DNA of 64,000 bases from Phylloscopus collybita. Its lineage: Eukaryota > Chordata > Aves > Passeriformes > Phylloscopidae. This document shows positions 49,325 to 60,105 of this stretch, one piece after another. Positions within the stretch are counted from its first letter, which is position 1. Every line of letters begins with the position of its first letter. The notes under the pieces are model-generated. The model was not told the origin of the DNA. It ran no database searches and worked only from the letters and a program-made list of their open reading frames with translations. The position numbers and the translations under genes are program-made. The DNA lies in NCBI GenBank assembly GCA_027886175.1, contig JAJNNQ010000040.1, forward strand, positions 25,378,001-25,442,000, read 5' to 3'.

Positions 49325-52069
49325 TTTGGAAATGTTTTCATGTTTCTTCATTGCTAGCCAGTAGGGAAGATTCAGTAAGTTCATTTTGTGGGGCCCTGAG
49401 ATGATAGTAATATCGTGAGGGAAGAGAGCAGAATGAATGAGGACTTGGAGGGTATAAGTGTGTCTGTGTGTGTATATATAATGTGTAAGAGTAGATACAT
49501 CTGATAAGAATGAGTGATTTAATTTGATCTGATTTTCTAGTTATCCCAGAAACCCATTGAATGACCTTTTTTTCAGATGCAAATTAAATCTAATTAGAAA
49601 GCCAAAGCAAATTGCATACCTATTTATTCCACACAATGGAAGAAAATTCCATAAATAAACTTAGAATCATAATAGATTCTTTTTAATGTTCATTTTATTG
49701 AACATGCCCCTTGACAATTAATTTTAAATGTTTTGCGGTTTGAGTCATAGATTTTGAATACATATCTCTTCAAAGAGATTATCAGTGCTGTTGCATTTTA
49801 AAATGAACTGTGATATAAGTAAAGCAAAATAAAAATCCTTCAGTAATAAAATTTAAATATACTTTATGTTGTAGTTCAAAAATCCCAGATAATTTAAAAC
49901 ACCATTCCTTTAATTTCTAGCTGTTTTGTTCACTTTTTCATATTAAAAATGTAATAAAGTAGACTTTAAATTATAAATGTAAATATATAGTGTATTTAAT
50001 AAAAAAACGTTAAAATATTGCATACACTATATACATATTTTCATGTACTGTTAGCTGATTCAAAAAAAATTGCAAGTCAAATTTAAATATTGCAACATTG
50101 AGACCAGTTCACTTACTAACATGAGACTTCTTTTGATCCATATCTGTATAACTTGGTCTAAAATGGGGGTAGGTGGAAACAGCTATGAGTGCTAATTTAA
50201 GCTCATTTGAACTCATTAGTTGACATCCAACTGAGATGATGCTAGAGATGGAAATATTTCAATTCAGCAGCTATAGAATACCTAATAGGAATAGGATACC
50301 TAAGTAATGTTTGCTCATTGGTTTATTTTGTGGGTGTTTTCTTTGTTTTTTGGGGGCTTTTTTTCATTTAGCCTTTGAAGAAAAAAAAAATCAGGACTTT
50401 CTTCAAAATACTACGGAACAAAAAAGGGAGAGATGCACAGACGCAGAGAAACATACTGCGAGGTTAAAATTTCCGAGGACAAACTCCTCATCATGGTAAT
50501 ATATTAACTTGTCCTACCCTCCACCTTTGCCTTGTACTTCCTCAAGTACCTCTCATCAGGATTGAGAGAATTCTTAGCGTTCCTAGGACAAGCCTTATTG
50601 ATAAAGAAAACTTTAGTATGGAAGCATTTAAAACAGTGAGAAATGTCACTGCCTGGCATTAATTTTAAAGTGAAGATCTCAGCAACATTGATTATTTTCA
50701 GCTATTTCAATATTTTCAAAGCCACAAAATGATCTCTCCCAGGCTATCAAAGGCTATTTTAAGATTATTTGAACCCTTTGTAAGAAAAGTCCTTGAGGAT
50801 TCACTGCCATTTTTGATCCAAATGTGTAGGGTTCATATTGATTGAATTGAAATTTTCATGAGAAGAAATCTCGTAGCAGCTTTCTCTTTCCTACCTCTGG
50901 GTAAATCTCTGCTCCCCACATCTCGATTAAATCAGCATTGACCTTGCAGCTCCCAGTAGAAAACACAAAAGTTTGTCTTGTCACATTTTTCCCATGCTGT
51001 TTTCAAGAAGTTGTGCACTCCAGAACTGTAGGATCAAACCTTCAAAAATAAATCCAAAGCACACCATGGACATATGACAGATCCAATCTCTATATTCAAG
51101 GTAACCAGTAACAACTCCACACTCTTCTTCTGGAAAGAGTTAAAATCAGAAGTTCATCAAAATTTATTTTACAGTCCTCATTTGCACTACTGGCTAACCT
51201 CAAGCCTCCCTAAATTGCTGTCTAGGAAGGTGGTGTGCCATGTGCCAGGCTGGACTTGGTAGTGGGGATTTTTGGGATAGAGCAGAAGCATTATAGGTAG
51301 AGCGGGTGTACCATAACTGGGTGTCACTGCCAGTCAGTAACTGGGTCTTGTAACAACAGCTTGTTGCAGAGGACAAGGAGATGTGTGAAGACCTAAACAC
51401 TGAGAAAAATAGATCCTGCAAAATTGTTTGGATTTCTTTTTTCCCCCCTTCATCTCTGCAGAGGGGCTTGTGTACATATGTATTCCATACAAGACACAGA
51501 ACAGAGACATGTAGTGAAGGTGATGCTTCCTGAATCCTGATGATGGAGGGATATTTTTATAGAACATTCCTGAATAGGGAATGAATGAATCAAAGACAGA
51601 TATAATTGATAAGAAGCATTATGTTTTCTGTGTTATTCTCTACATTTTATTGGGCATTTACTCAAAAAGAAATTGCAGCATATTTTGTATTTTGATTATT
51701 CTGACTTTTTAAAATAGACATCTCAAGTACTTTAACAGCCCTTTATATTTTGTCATATACCTAGAATATGGTACAGGTGTTTTATTTTTCACCTCTCCCA
51801 TTTTTTTTTGTTCTGGAATTTAAAAAATCCTTTATTTGCTATGGAACTTACACCATACTATATATTCTTAGAGTACAATGGACCAAAACCTTCAAGCCCA
51901 TTCAGTTAGGTTTGCTAACATTTATGCTTTTAACTACTGAATGATTTTCAGAGGCTTCTGTTGTATTACCTTGAAGAGCTTTTTCTTCCCGAGAAGCAGT
52001 TTTGTAAGGTTAGGTATTTTAGAGGCTTATTAAAGCCCTGGTCAGGGAGGGTTGTTTGTTGGGTTTGAA
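49325..52069. other. Gene-free sequence, very AT-rich at 49.5-50.1 kb
   Basis: The stretch 49.5-50.1 kb is markedly AT-rich. No gene, transposon or long frame can be supported here. Confidence 0.55.
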
Positions 52070-52169
52070 TTTTTTGTTTGGTGGTTTTGTGGTTTTTTGG
52101 GGGGTGTTGTTGTGTTTTGTTTTGTTTTGGGGTTTTTTGGGGGTTGGTTGGTTGGGGTTTTTTTGTTTT
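52070..52169. repeat. G/T-only low-complexity tract (100 nt)
   Basis: One hundred consecutive G or T bases with repeated GGGG or GGGGG groups separated by T runs. It is among the G-richest of the class, so it is the one most able to form a G-quadruplex. Confidence 0.92.
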
Positions 52170-52859
52170 AATTTTTTACTGTTGTATTTGGATGAGTATT
52201 AAAATCATGTATGTTGCAGATTGGGTTCTTCACTAAAACTTGTTTCTTCAGGCATTCTCCCCTAAACTACAGAAGCCATATCCAAATTCATTAGTCCCTT
52301 CTATTTGCAAGCCAAGTAAGATGCTCTGACTGGCTATTTTTCATCTTTCTTGGGGGCATTTGGTGTATGTGAGTGCAGATGTTTTTGCTCAGCTTTGTCT
52401 TTGATGATATGTGTATTACAGTAGAGTTAACAGGATCAAAGCCAGAAAGACCTAATAAATTCTTTATATCCTCTAAGTTTTTTCTCTCCAGTCAGACTGG
52501 AACATGTATGTTGATTGTAATTTCTTCTCCAGATAGTAAAGGGGGATAAAAAGAGTTGATACTTGGTTTTCTTTGTACTAAAACTGTGGCCTGATAAAAG
52601 CAGGACATAAAGCAGAAACAAGGTCTGAAAATCTGGGACTCAGAAGTTGTCCAGTCACAGCCTGATCTGCCACGCTTAACAGAAATAGGTCATGTATTCA
52701 GCGGAAGAGATACTAAAGCAGCAGGCATATTTGCCAGTTTGGATGGTTTGTTCAGTTGTCATTAGCTGCCACAGAAAGATGTCGGGTACAAGATGTGTGT
52801 ATATATCGAAGGAGTAGAAAGCGATGCTTGCCGAGGTAGCACCCAGAAGGCAGGTAGGC
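52170..52859. other. Gene-free sequence left of the CpG island
   Basis: No gene seen. CpGs begin to appear near 52.78 kb as the island is approached. Confidence 0.55.
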
Positions 52860-53190
52860 TTTAGTGAGCTCTCGGGCTAAGGCGCGGTCCCTAAGCATTA
52901 GCCTTAGCTCTGGCTCGTAGGCCGAGCCTGCGGCAGCAGCCCGGGGCCGGCGGGCAGGGTCAGCGCTGCCGCCCGCGGCACCCGCTGCGCTGCTGAGCTG
53001 CCGTCTGCCGCCAGCTCTGCCATCACTGCTGTCACTGCCGGCTCAGAGCAGGGACCTGAGCATTCCCAGCTCCCTTCACTGGCATCCGTGGCTTTTCCCT
53101 TTAGGATTTTAGACCTCGCTGTGTTGGTGCAACTTTCCCTCTTGGAAGTTAGCTTACTTTTCTTTCCCTCTCCAACTCTTGCACAGGTAA
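52860..53190. promoter_or_regulatory. CpG-rich island, possible promoter and first exon
   Basis: About 20 CpGs crowd into roughly 200 bp (52870-53085), with GC-rich text such as GCCCGGGGCCGGCGGGC and GCCGCCCGCGGCACCCGC. Elsewhere in the window CpG is rare. On the plus strand the text CTTGCACAGGTAACAAG near 53185 is a strong splice-donor sequence (CAG, then GTAACA), which would suit a first exon leaving the island rightward. A 104-codon minus-strand frame (52904-53218) and a 100-codon plus frame (53088-53390) overlap here; neither has a known domain. Alternatives are a GC-rich retroviral LTR or an orphan island. Promoter function and direction are inference. Confidence 0.4.
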
Positions 53191-54547
53191 CAAGCCCCAG
53201 CTCAGCACCTGTCCCCATTTATAATTTTTATTTGCTTGTCTTTCTATTCTTTCAGACAGCTCTTTCTCCTAACTTAGTCATTTTCTCAAAAGCCAGAGGC
53301 ATAGTAACACAGTTGGGTTGGATCAGAGCCGGGCCTCAAGTTCTGGAAACACAGCCAGGCAGACCCCGGGAGCCAAAGTGTTGCTCTTGATTTTTGCTAT
53401 AGCCTACTTTTGTTACTGTTAATATTTAGTTTTATCAATTTTTTGACAACTAAACAATAACAATTCTGAACATTTTGTTTGTGGAAGCATAGCGTTACAT
53501 CCTGTTTTATACCAATATAGGCAGCTGCTCTATACTGACCAATATTTCATCTTTCCACATTGACCTATATATTGACCTATTTCATCTTTCCCTACATTTT
53601 TCAACCATTTACATTGGTTTCTCTTCACAACCAATTTCAGGTGCATGGCATATTCTGTAGGCTTATGATACAAATTCTAACACCAGGAAATGTGTGCATT
53701 GCATGCATTAAAGAGGAAAGTAAGTTATATTTTCATAATGAAAATGGAAAATCTGTGTTTTCATTCCACAGCATTACTATGTTATCTTGCTGTATTCACA
53801 CAAGCAGTCCTTATAAATTAATATGAATATAAGTGCTGAAAATACCCAGATATTCAGTGAAGTATTTTTTCTAGTATAGATTTACTTTTGGTACAGATTC
53901 ATTTTTGAATGCAATTTCTCTATTTGAATGGGTTTTGTGTACTTATGTAAATTACTACTCAGGTTACATAAATTTAGTTTGAGGTCATTATATGGATAAT
54001 TTGTTACTTAGTAAAGTAGTTCACCAGGTTATGAGACATTAATCCTCCAATAGGACTTTAATTAGGGGAGATGAACTAAATAATTCATAGCAAGACTTGG
54101 CCTGAAAACATTTATACTACACGATTATACCATTTTACTTGCAATGACAAATTGTTTTGGTGTAGTCTGGAAATAGCAGGACTTAATTAATTGCTTCCAA
54201 GGTTTTAGACATCTGTGATAGGTTCTTTAAATGCATTAGATTGGAAATTCATACAAAGGCTAAAAATAGAGTTCAAGTCCTTGGGGTTAAAAAGCTGAGA
54301 TGAGAAGGGAGCTTGCAGAAAAGAGCAGGAAGAAGCTGAAAGAGCAGAGGAATGGCAGCTAACTAGCATGTCCAATTCCCCAAATACTATTTTTGCAAAA
54401 CTGATCTGGACATCATTAAATACAGGAAACATCACGGTTTTACATTTGAGTAAAAGGAATGTGTCTTTTGCGTATCTGGTCTGTTAGATGGAAGGGGTGG
54501 CTGTGAAAGGAGCCCCTGAATAGTTTAAAGAACATAAAACCAAGTTT
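53191..54547. other. Gene-free sequence
   Basis: No supported gene. At 53545-53595 the phrases TTTCATCTTTCC and ATTGACCTAT each occur twice, a small local rearranged duplication. Confidence 0.55.
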
Positions 54548-54572
54548 AAAAAAAAAAAAAAAAAAAAAAAAA
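54548..54572. repeat. Poly(A) run of 25
   Basis: Twenty-five uninterrupted A residues. No canonical AATAAA precedes it, and no parent gene was recognised to its left. Confidence 0.95.
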
Positions 54573-55544
54573 GGTGGGTTTTTTTCTGTTCTGAAATCAC
54601 ATGGCAGATGAAGTCAACTAAGTTAAAACAATCTATTAGACTGAAAGGAGGTACTATTAAAAAAAACAAACAAGGAAAATAAGAATAAGCTGGATTTTTT
54701 AGTAAATCAAGGATCAGTATATGTCATTAAGATGATGAATTGGTGAATCATGCTGCTATTGCACCTACAGCTAGTGGAAAGAACAAATAGCAAAGAATTA
54801 TAGTCATATGATCATATTTACCCAAGGAAAAAAACCCCTTTTGGTAAGAATATTTACCACTTTATTCTGTGGAGGAGGGTATTTTTCCTACGAATTAGAT
54901 ACCACATTAAACACTTGAATTGTGAACTCTAAAAGATGGAAATTCATTACCCCAAGCCGGGAATTAATCTCTGAGAATGGTCCTTTTGAGTATGGACAAA
55001 TAACTAATTTTTTTCTTTGCCATCAAGTTGCTGACCTTTACATGTAGCCTCACAGCTGGAGCACTCATCCAGTGCTCTCAAGTCTGCCTTTAGTTTCCTC
55101 TATGGCCTGAGAAGACTCAAATGCACATTGCTACCTCTCAGGAGGACATCTGGGTTAAGTAAAAGGAGCTGCACCATTGTGCTGAATGCATCTGTGGGAG
55201 ACCAGAAAATGAGCAATCAAAAGAGAAAGGAATGGAAAAGATAAGTCATTTGCAGACTAGGTGATGGGAAAGGGCAGTTTGGACACGATGCAGACTGAAA
55301 AACATGTTTTATCTATGACTGCTTTCTGACTTTTTGCTGGAGATAACTGCTGTACACCTACCAGCAGACCTTGAGGTAATGCCTGTTTAATTTACTGGTA
55401 TGAATATGGCTTGTGGGGGTGCCTTGAAGTTTGTGAAACATCCTGTCTGAATCCAGGCTGCTACCTTCCACTTAAACGACACGTTTAGGTGCCTTAGTGC
55501 TTGTGTTGATTTAGACCTTCATCACTTGGGTTTCAGATTCTCTG
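54573..55544. other. Gene-free sequence
   Basis: AT-rich DNA without a supported gene or repeat. Confidence 0.6.
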
Positions 55545-57200
55545 TCAGTTTGTGAAAGTACTGAACTGAAAACCTCCTCTGCCCAAAGCACTGGCATTAG
55601 GAACGGTGCCACTGAGGACAACAGTGGGCGTGACCACAACAGGTGGTGTCTGAATGGAAATAAGAAGGGAACCAGTAGTAGCCACCCAGTAGCCCCTGTT
55701 GGTAGAATGCACATAGCTAGGCTGATTCATAATAGATTTCACTGGTAAGCTCTTTGAAGTGATCCTAGGAATTCTCAGATCATCTGCCCCTTCCGGGACT
55801 ATTTCAGCCATCTACAGAAAATTTCAAACATATTTAATAAAGAAAGGATCTGACATCCCCCTCAGAAGCAAAACCTCTCTATGTACTACAAAAAGGCACT
55901 GCTTGTAGAGATGTAAGAGGTAGAAGAAAAGGAACCTGTAGGGTCTCAGCGAAACAATATAGTTATATCAAAAGGGATAAACAGTTAAAGAGTAGACTTA
56001 CTGATTATGTTCGTCCAATGCCCATACGTAAATTAGGCTGAATTTTATGGGTTAAATGTGAGTAAAGAAATCGCATTTCACAACTTCAAAGCAATTGCTT
56101 TACTTCATAATCATCCAAAATCAGATTAAGTTTTCTTCCATTTTACAGTCAGAAGCACATTTTTACAGAACCTACTTTTTAGCAAGACAGGGCACTTAGA
56201 AGGAGCTGCAGCAAACTCTTTCAATTCACTTATCAAAGCAGGGCCCATTATAAAACAACAATAGATGTTAACAAAAGGAAGTTAATCTGTATTCTATAAA
56301 TAAAAAGCTAGAGAACATCAAAGCTATCTTATGTTCCTTTAAAGTTTTGTTCAGTTTCCCCTCTTTTTGCATACATGTGATGGATGTTTATTTAAGGAGC
56401 CAAGCTAAAATACTCAGCATTAGAGAAAAACAAAAGAACAGCTTCCATAAAGGAGAGAAGTGCAGCTGAGTGAGGAAGATGTCACAAACAGCTTAGCTGT
56501 CACTAGCTGTGATATATTGCTCAGGCAAAACCCTGCAGACAGTCTTTAGTTGGCTGCTGCCTTCCTCAACATGAGAGGTCACTGCCCTGAGCAGCTCCAG
56601 CAGCAGTGCTGGTAGGAATCACAGGAGCACACACTGTGCCTCCAGCATCCACAGTCCCAGTGCCTGCCTGAAACTGAGCCTGGATTTCAAAGTAGCTAAT
56701 GCCACCATTATTTTTTTCTCTCAGTTCACCTGAAAAAAATGTGAGCTGTTGGTCTTGCAGGGCCTGCTCTTGCTTTCTGTATCAAAGTTCAGACCCTGTT
56801 TCAGGTCTACTCAGCTGTTTTGAGTTTGTTCTGAAGAAATTAATTGATAGAAGTGGTGGCTGCTCCTGTGCCTCTGACAGTAGGAGCAGTATCAGTGTCC
56901 GTTGCATTGAAGAACACATGCCAAGATAGCACCAAAGCCGTGTGTACCTGGTGTCTTAAAACCAAAATCAAGAAGAGAAAAATTAAGTGAAGTGGGACTC
57001 TGAAGGCAAATTGACAGTGGAGAGGTCTAGTAGAAACACATCCTCTGCCAAGATGAACTGTTACATATGAAGGGTGCACTGCAGAGGCAGCCATGCCAGA
57101 ATTCAGCATGATCTGTCTCACTGGCCTGGCTGCTGAGAGACAACTTCGGCAGTGGCAGATACAGTCCAAGTTCCCATCCTTACAGTAGGGCCCATAAAAC
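55545..57200 (-). other. Three coding-like stretches, minus strand (unassigned)
   Basis: On the minus strand, 55545-55811 is open for 88 codons with a Pro/Thr/Val-rich middle (TPPVVVTPTVVLSGTVP). It begins right after TTTTCTGTAG, a good splice acceptor. A second open stretch (about 56545-56700) is Ala/Gly/Thr-rich, and a third (56840-57190) holds protein-like text in two frames joined by a frame change. The stretches are separated by AT-rich DNA, so they are not one contiguous retrocopy. They could be exons of an unknown gene, decayed exons, or chance. I recognise no family, and no clear donor sites pair with the acceptor. Confidence 0.22.
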
Positions 57201-57914
57201 CTGAGATAGGTGTCCTTCCAAGGCTAGATTGCCTCTGTCATTCTCTGAAGGTTTTTTTTATTGTAAAAGTTGTATGTTCTCTGCTATGGATACATCTCAG
57301 TCTGCTGTGTACATTTTCGAGGGCAGAACGGGTGCTTTGTTTGCTGGTTGGAGAAGCTACCAAGACAACTTAAGGGGAAGTCCTGCACTGATGACACTCA
57401 GAGGTTAATTGTCATAGGTGAAATCAGCCTGTGAAATTGTTTGAACATAAATGACGTGACTCATAGGATTTGTGGTTCTTCAGAAAGACTCTTACAATTG
57501 GATAATGTAGATGGCATTCCGTTCTTTGTACTTTGGAAAAAAGGCCCCTAGCATGCAAACTGAAAACCCAAGAGCCATCTTCAAAATATTAGACTGCGTT
57601 GTCATATATTTCTTAGTCATCCTCACTAAGAATGTTACGAAAATGAGGGATACTGACCATTTCTCGAGCTACTTTAGTATATTTTAGATTTCTCTTATTT
57701 TTCAAACCATTACTTTGGTGCATACAACCATCCTAAGTGTACCATTGCAGTTGTCAGATGGATCTCAAAACAAGGAGATCTTGTATAAATCAAGCAAGGT
57801 TTGCATATATTGCTGTTTGCAGAAAAACTTATTCAATATTAGGAATATCAAGAACTACAAAATCTTACAGTGAAAGGGGACAAAAATGAAGAAAAATTGA
57901 AAAAGAATAAAAGG

Positions 57915-57942
57915 CTTGCAGGAGCAGCCTTGCAGGAGCAGC
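57915..57942. repeat. 14-bp perfect tandem duplication
   Basis: CTTGCAGGAGCAGC occurs twice head to tail with no mismatch, followed by a short CA run. Confidence 0.9.
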
Positions 57943-58030
57943 CACACACACAGCCTTCTGGGAGTCTTGTGCTGCTTGTGAGGCAGAGATGTGTGTTGGG
58001 GAATCTAAAAGTCAAATTGGACATAATGCA

Positions 58031-58116
58031 TCATATAGGTAAATAGAGATGATACAGATTAGATATAGATGATATAGATTAGATACAGATTAGATATAGC
58101 TATAAATAGCTATATA
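58031..58116. repeat. GATA/GATTAGATA-type simple repeat
   Basis: Short variants of GATACAGATTAGATATA recur four times. The array ends in a perfect 9-bp inverted repeat: ATATAGCTA at 58094-58102, loop TAAA, and TAGCTATAT at 58107-58115. It is an imperfect microsatellite. Confidence 0.8.
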
Positions 58117-59743
58117 TTAAACTCTTAAAGGGCTCTTGTCTTCCATGGAAAACTCTTCTGTGTCTATGAATCAGGAAAGGCTGAAAAACACTGAACTAGC
58201 AAATAGACATCTGTTGGTATTATCTGAGTTGGGGTGTTTTCACTTCATCCTGGTTGTAGTGTGGAGAGAAGTTTGAAAGGATGTCTTATTCTTCCTTGCT
58301 CTAACATTGCAGTAACTTTTGGATGGAAGTAAATCAAGTGCTAATGCTGCTTTTGTGGAAATACAGTATCTATGATTACTGGTAGTTAGGGAAATAATTC
58401 ACTCTGTTCAGAAACTCTTGACTCTGCCTTCATTTACTGCTGGTTGTCAAAAACGAGAGATGCTGTATAAAATACCTGCATAATAAAGTGATCTGTAAAA
58501 CTGGTGGTTATATTCAGAAGACACATTCAGAATGCTCTATATTCAGAACATTAGGTAGCATATTGTAGCTCCATGGCTCTGGGTATGTGCTAAATTTACT
58601 CACCAATATTCAGTATTTTAAAACCTTAATTAGGCTGGAAAACAGAGCTAATTTTTATACTGCCTTCTGGTACCCTTGCAGAAATGTTTCAGAAGTGAAA
58701 TAAAGCTTTTGAAGTCTGCCTGTATTGAGCCCCTCAAGGTGGTGTTTCTTGATAGCTCCTGCCAGACTTCTGCACAGCCAGATCATCTGGTGGATTAAAG
58801 TTGGTCTGTAATTAGGCACAGTTACATGCCTGGTCTCTCCTACATGATGGCAGCCATCCAGTAGTGACTTTAACCTTTACAAAGCTTCCTGAAATTTACT
58901 TTTTTCAAATCCACGTGTAAAAAACAAATGCCCTTCTCCCCATTAGGCAAGAGCCACTATCCTAGAGCTCCTTCTGTGTACTGACAGTTCTTCTTCAGTG
59001 CCTTTCAGTGTGTTAGAGCTGTGTCTTTCTGAGATGGTGTTATCCACACAGATGCTCATGAGAACTCCCATGAGCAAAGAGCATTGACAAAATGTGTAGG
59101 TAAGTCTTAATGGGATGACTTCTGAGCAATCCTCTGCCCACAGGAAAACTATCTCACTCCCCTTTGATATGGCCTGATCCTAGCTATTATGACACGATAT
59201 TCTTCAGCCAGTAATGTTTCTCTGTGCTGTATTTGTTTTTGACTTTGCATGGAGATCTTTTGGCCCTCCTTGGTCTGTTATTAGAGTAGGAAGTATTGGT
59301 GGAAGAAGCTTCATGAAAATATAAATCGGAAAAGAAGGAAGAGGGACATGAAGTTTTCTTTAGTCTACAGAGCAACCTCCTTTGACTTGCTTGTAAAACT
59401 TAACTTTTTTAAAAAATGCAAATTAAAACAATAGTTTGAAATGTCTATGAACAAGAATATATGAAACATTCAGCAATCTCTGGTTTGAAATACATTATGC
59501 AGTGGTCTTTAGGCCTGCATTGTTTGGGCTTCCTGCTTGTAAGTGGTGTGTGCCTGGACCTAGTTTTGGTGCAGAGAGCTCTCCCTGTCCCTTGGTATAA
59601 CCTCAGCTGTGTGAAATGTAGATTGACATTGTCCCATAACAACAACATAATAATGAGAGAAATTGATAGTTTTATAACTTCTAATACTTCTTAAATGGTA
59701 TATTCTATCATAATGGCAACTAATCAATCTCTCTAAACCAACT

Positions 59744-60105
59744 GGGATTCATAGGATTGTTTTGGTTAGAGGGGACCTTGAGGTCAATTCAAGCCATTAA
59801 AATTAACATGGCCGAATTTACCACTTATCCAGGTCCCTGAGTGCCACATCTAAAGGTCTTTTAAATATCTCTAAGGATGGGGTTTCCCAGCTGGTTTCCT
59901 GGGGACCATGTTCCAATGCCTGACCACCCTGTTGGGGAATAATTTTTTCTAATACCCTGTCTATATATCCCCTAGCACGACTTGAGGCCTTTTCATCTTG
60001 TCCTGTTGCTTGTCACTTGTCTAAGAGACTGATCCACTACCTGGCCACAGGTAGTGGATCCTTTCAGGCTCTTGTACAGACTGATAAGATCTCTGGTTAT
60101 CATTT
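59744..60105 (-). mobile_element. CR1 LINE 3' end, about 360 bp
   Basis: The plus strand follows the antisense avian CR1 3' end in order: GGATTCATAGGATTG (tail octamers), AGAGGGGACCTTGAGGTCA, CCAGGTCCCTGAGTGCC, AAGGATGGGGTTTCC, CCATGTTCCAATGCCTGACC, ACCCTGTTGGGGAATAATTT, then TTGTCCTGTTGCTTGTCAC and GACTGATAAGATCTC. It is the best-preserved transposon in the window. The copy is truncated at its 5' side, as most CR1 copies are, and contains the 13-bp inverted repeat reported separately. Confidence 0.93.
60031..60060. repeat. 13-bp perfect inverted repeat within the CR1 copy
   Basis: GATCCACTACCTG (60031-60043) and its exact complement (60048-60060) flank the loop GCCA. The CR1 consensus as I recall it has no such hairpin here, so it looks like a lineage-specific snap-back duplication. 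Confidence 0.9.

Larger units (their letters stand above)
57201..59743. other. Gene-free sequence
   Basis: No supported gene. It contains a 14-bp tandem duplication and a GATA-rich simple repeat, both listed separately. Confidence 0.55.

Noticed and set aside
49018..49404. 128-codon Lys/Pro/Thr/Gln-rich frame
   Set aside because: Most of it is the A/C tract; the rest is short and unsupported.
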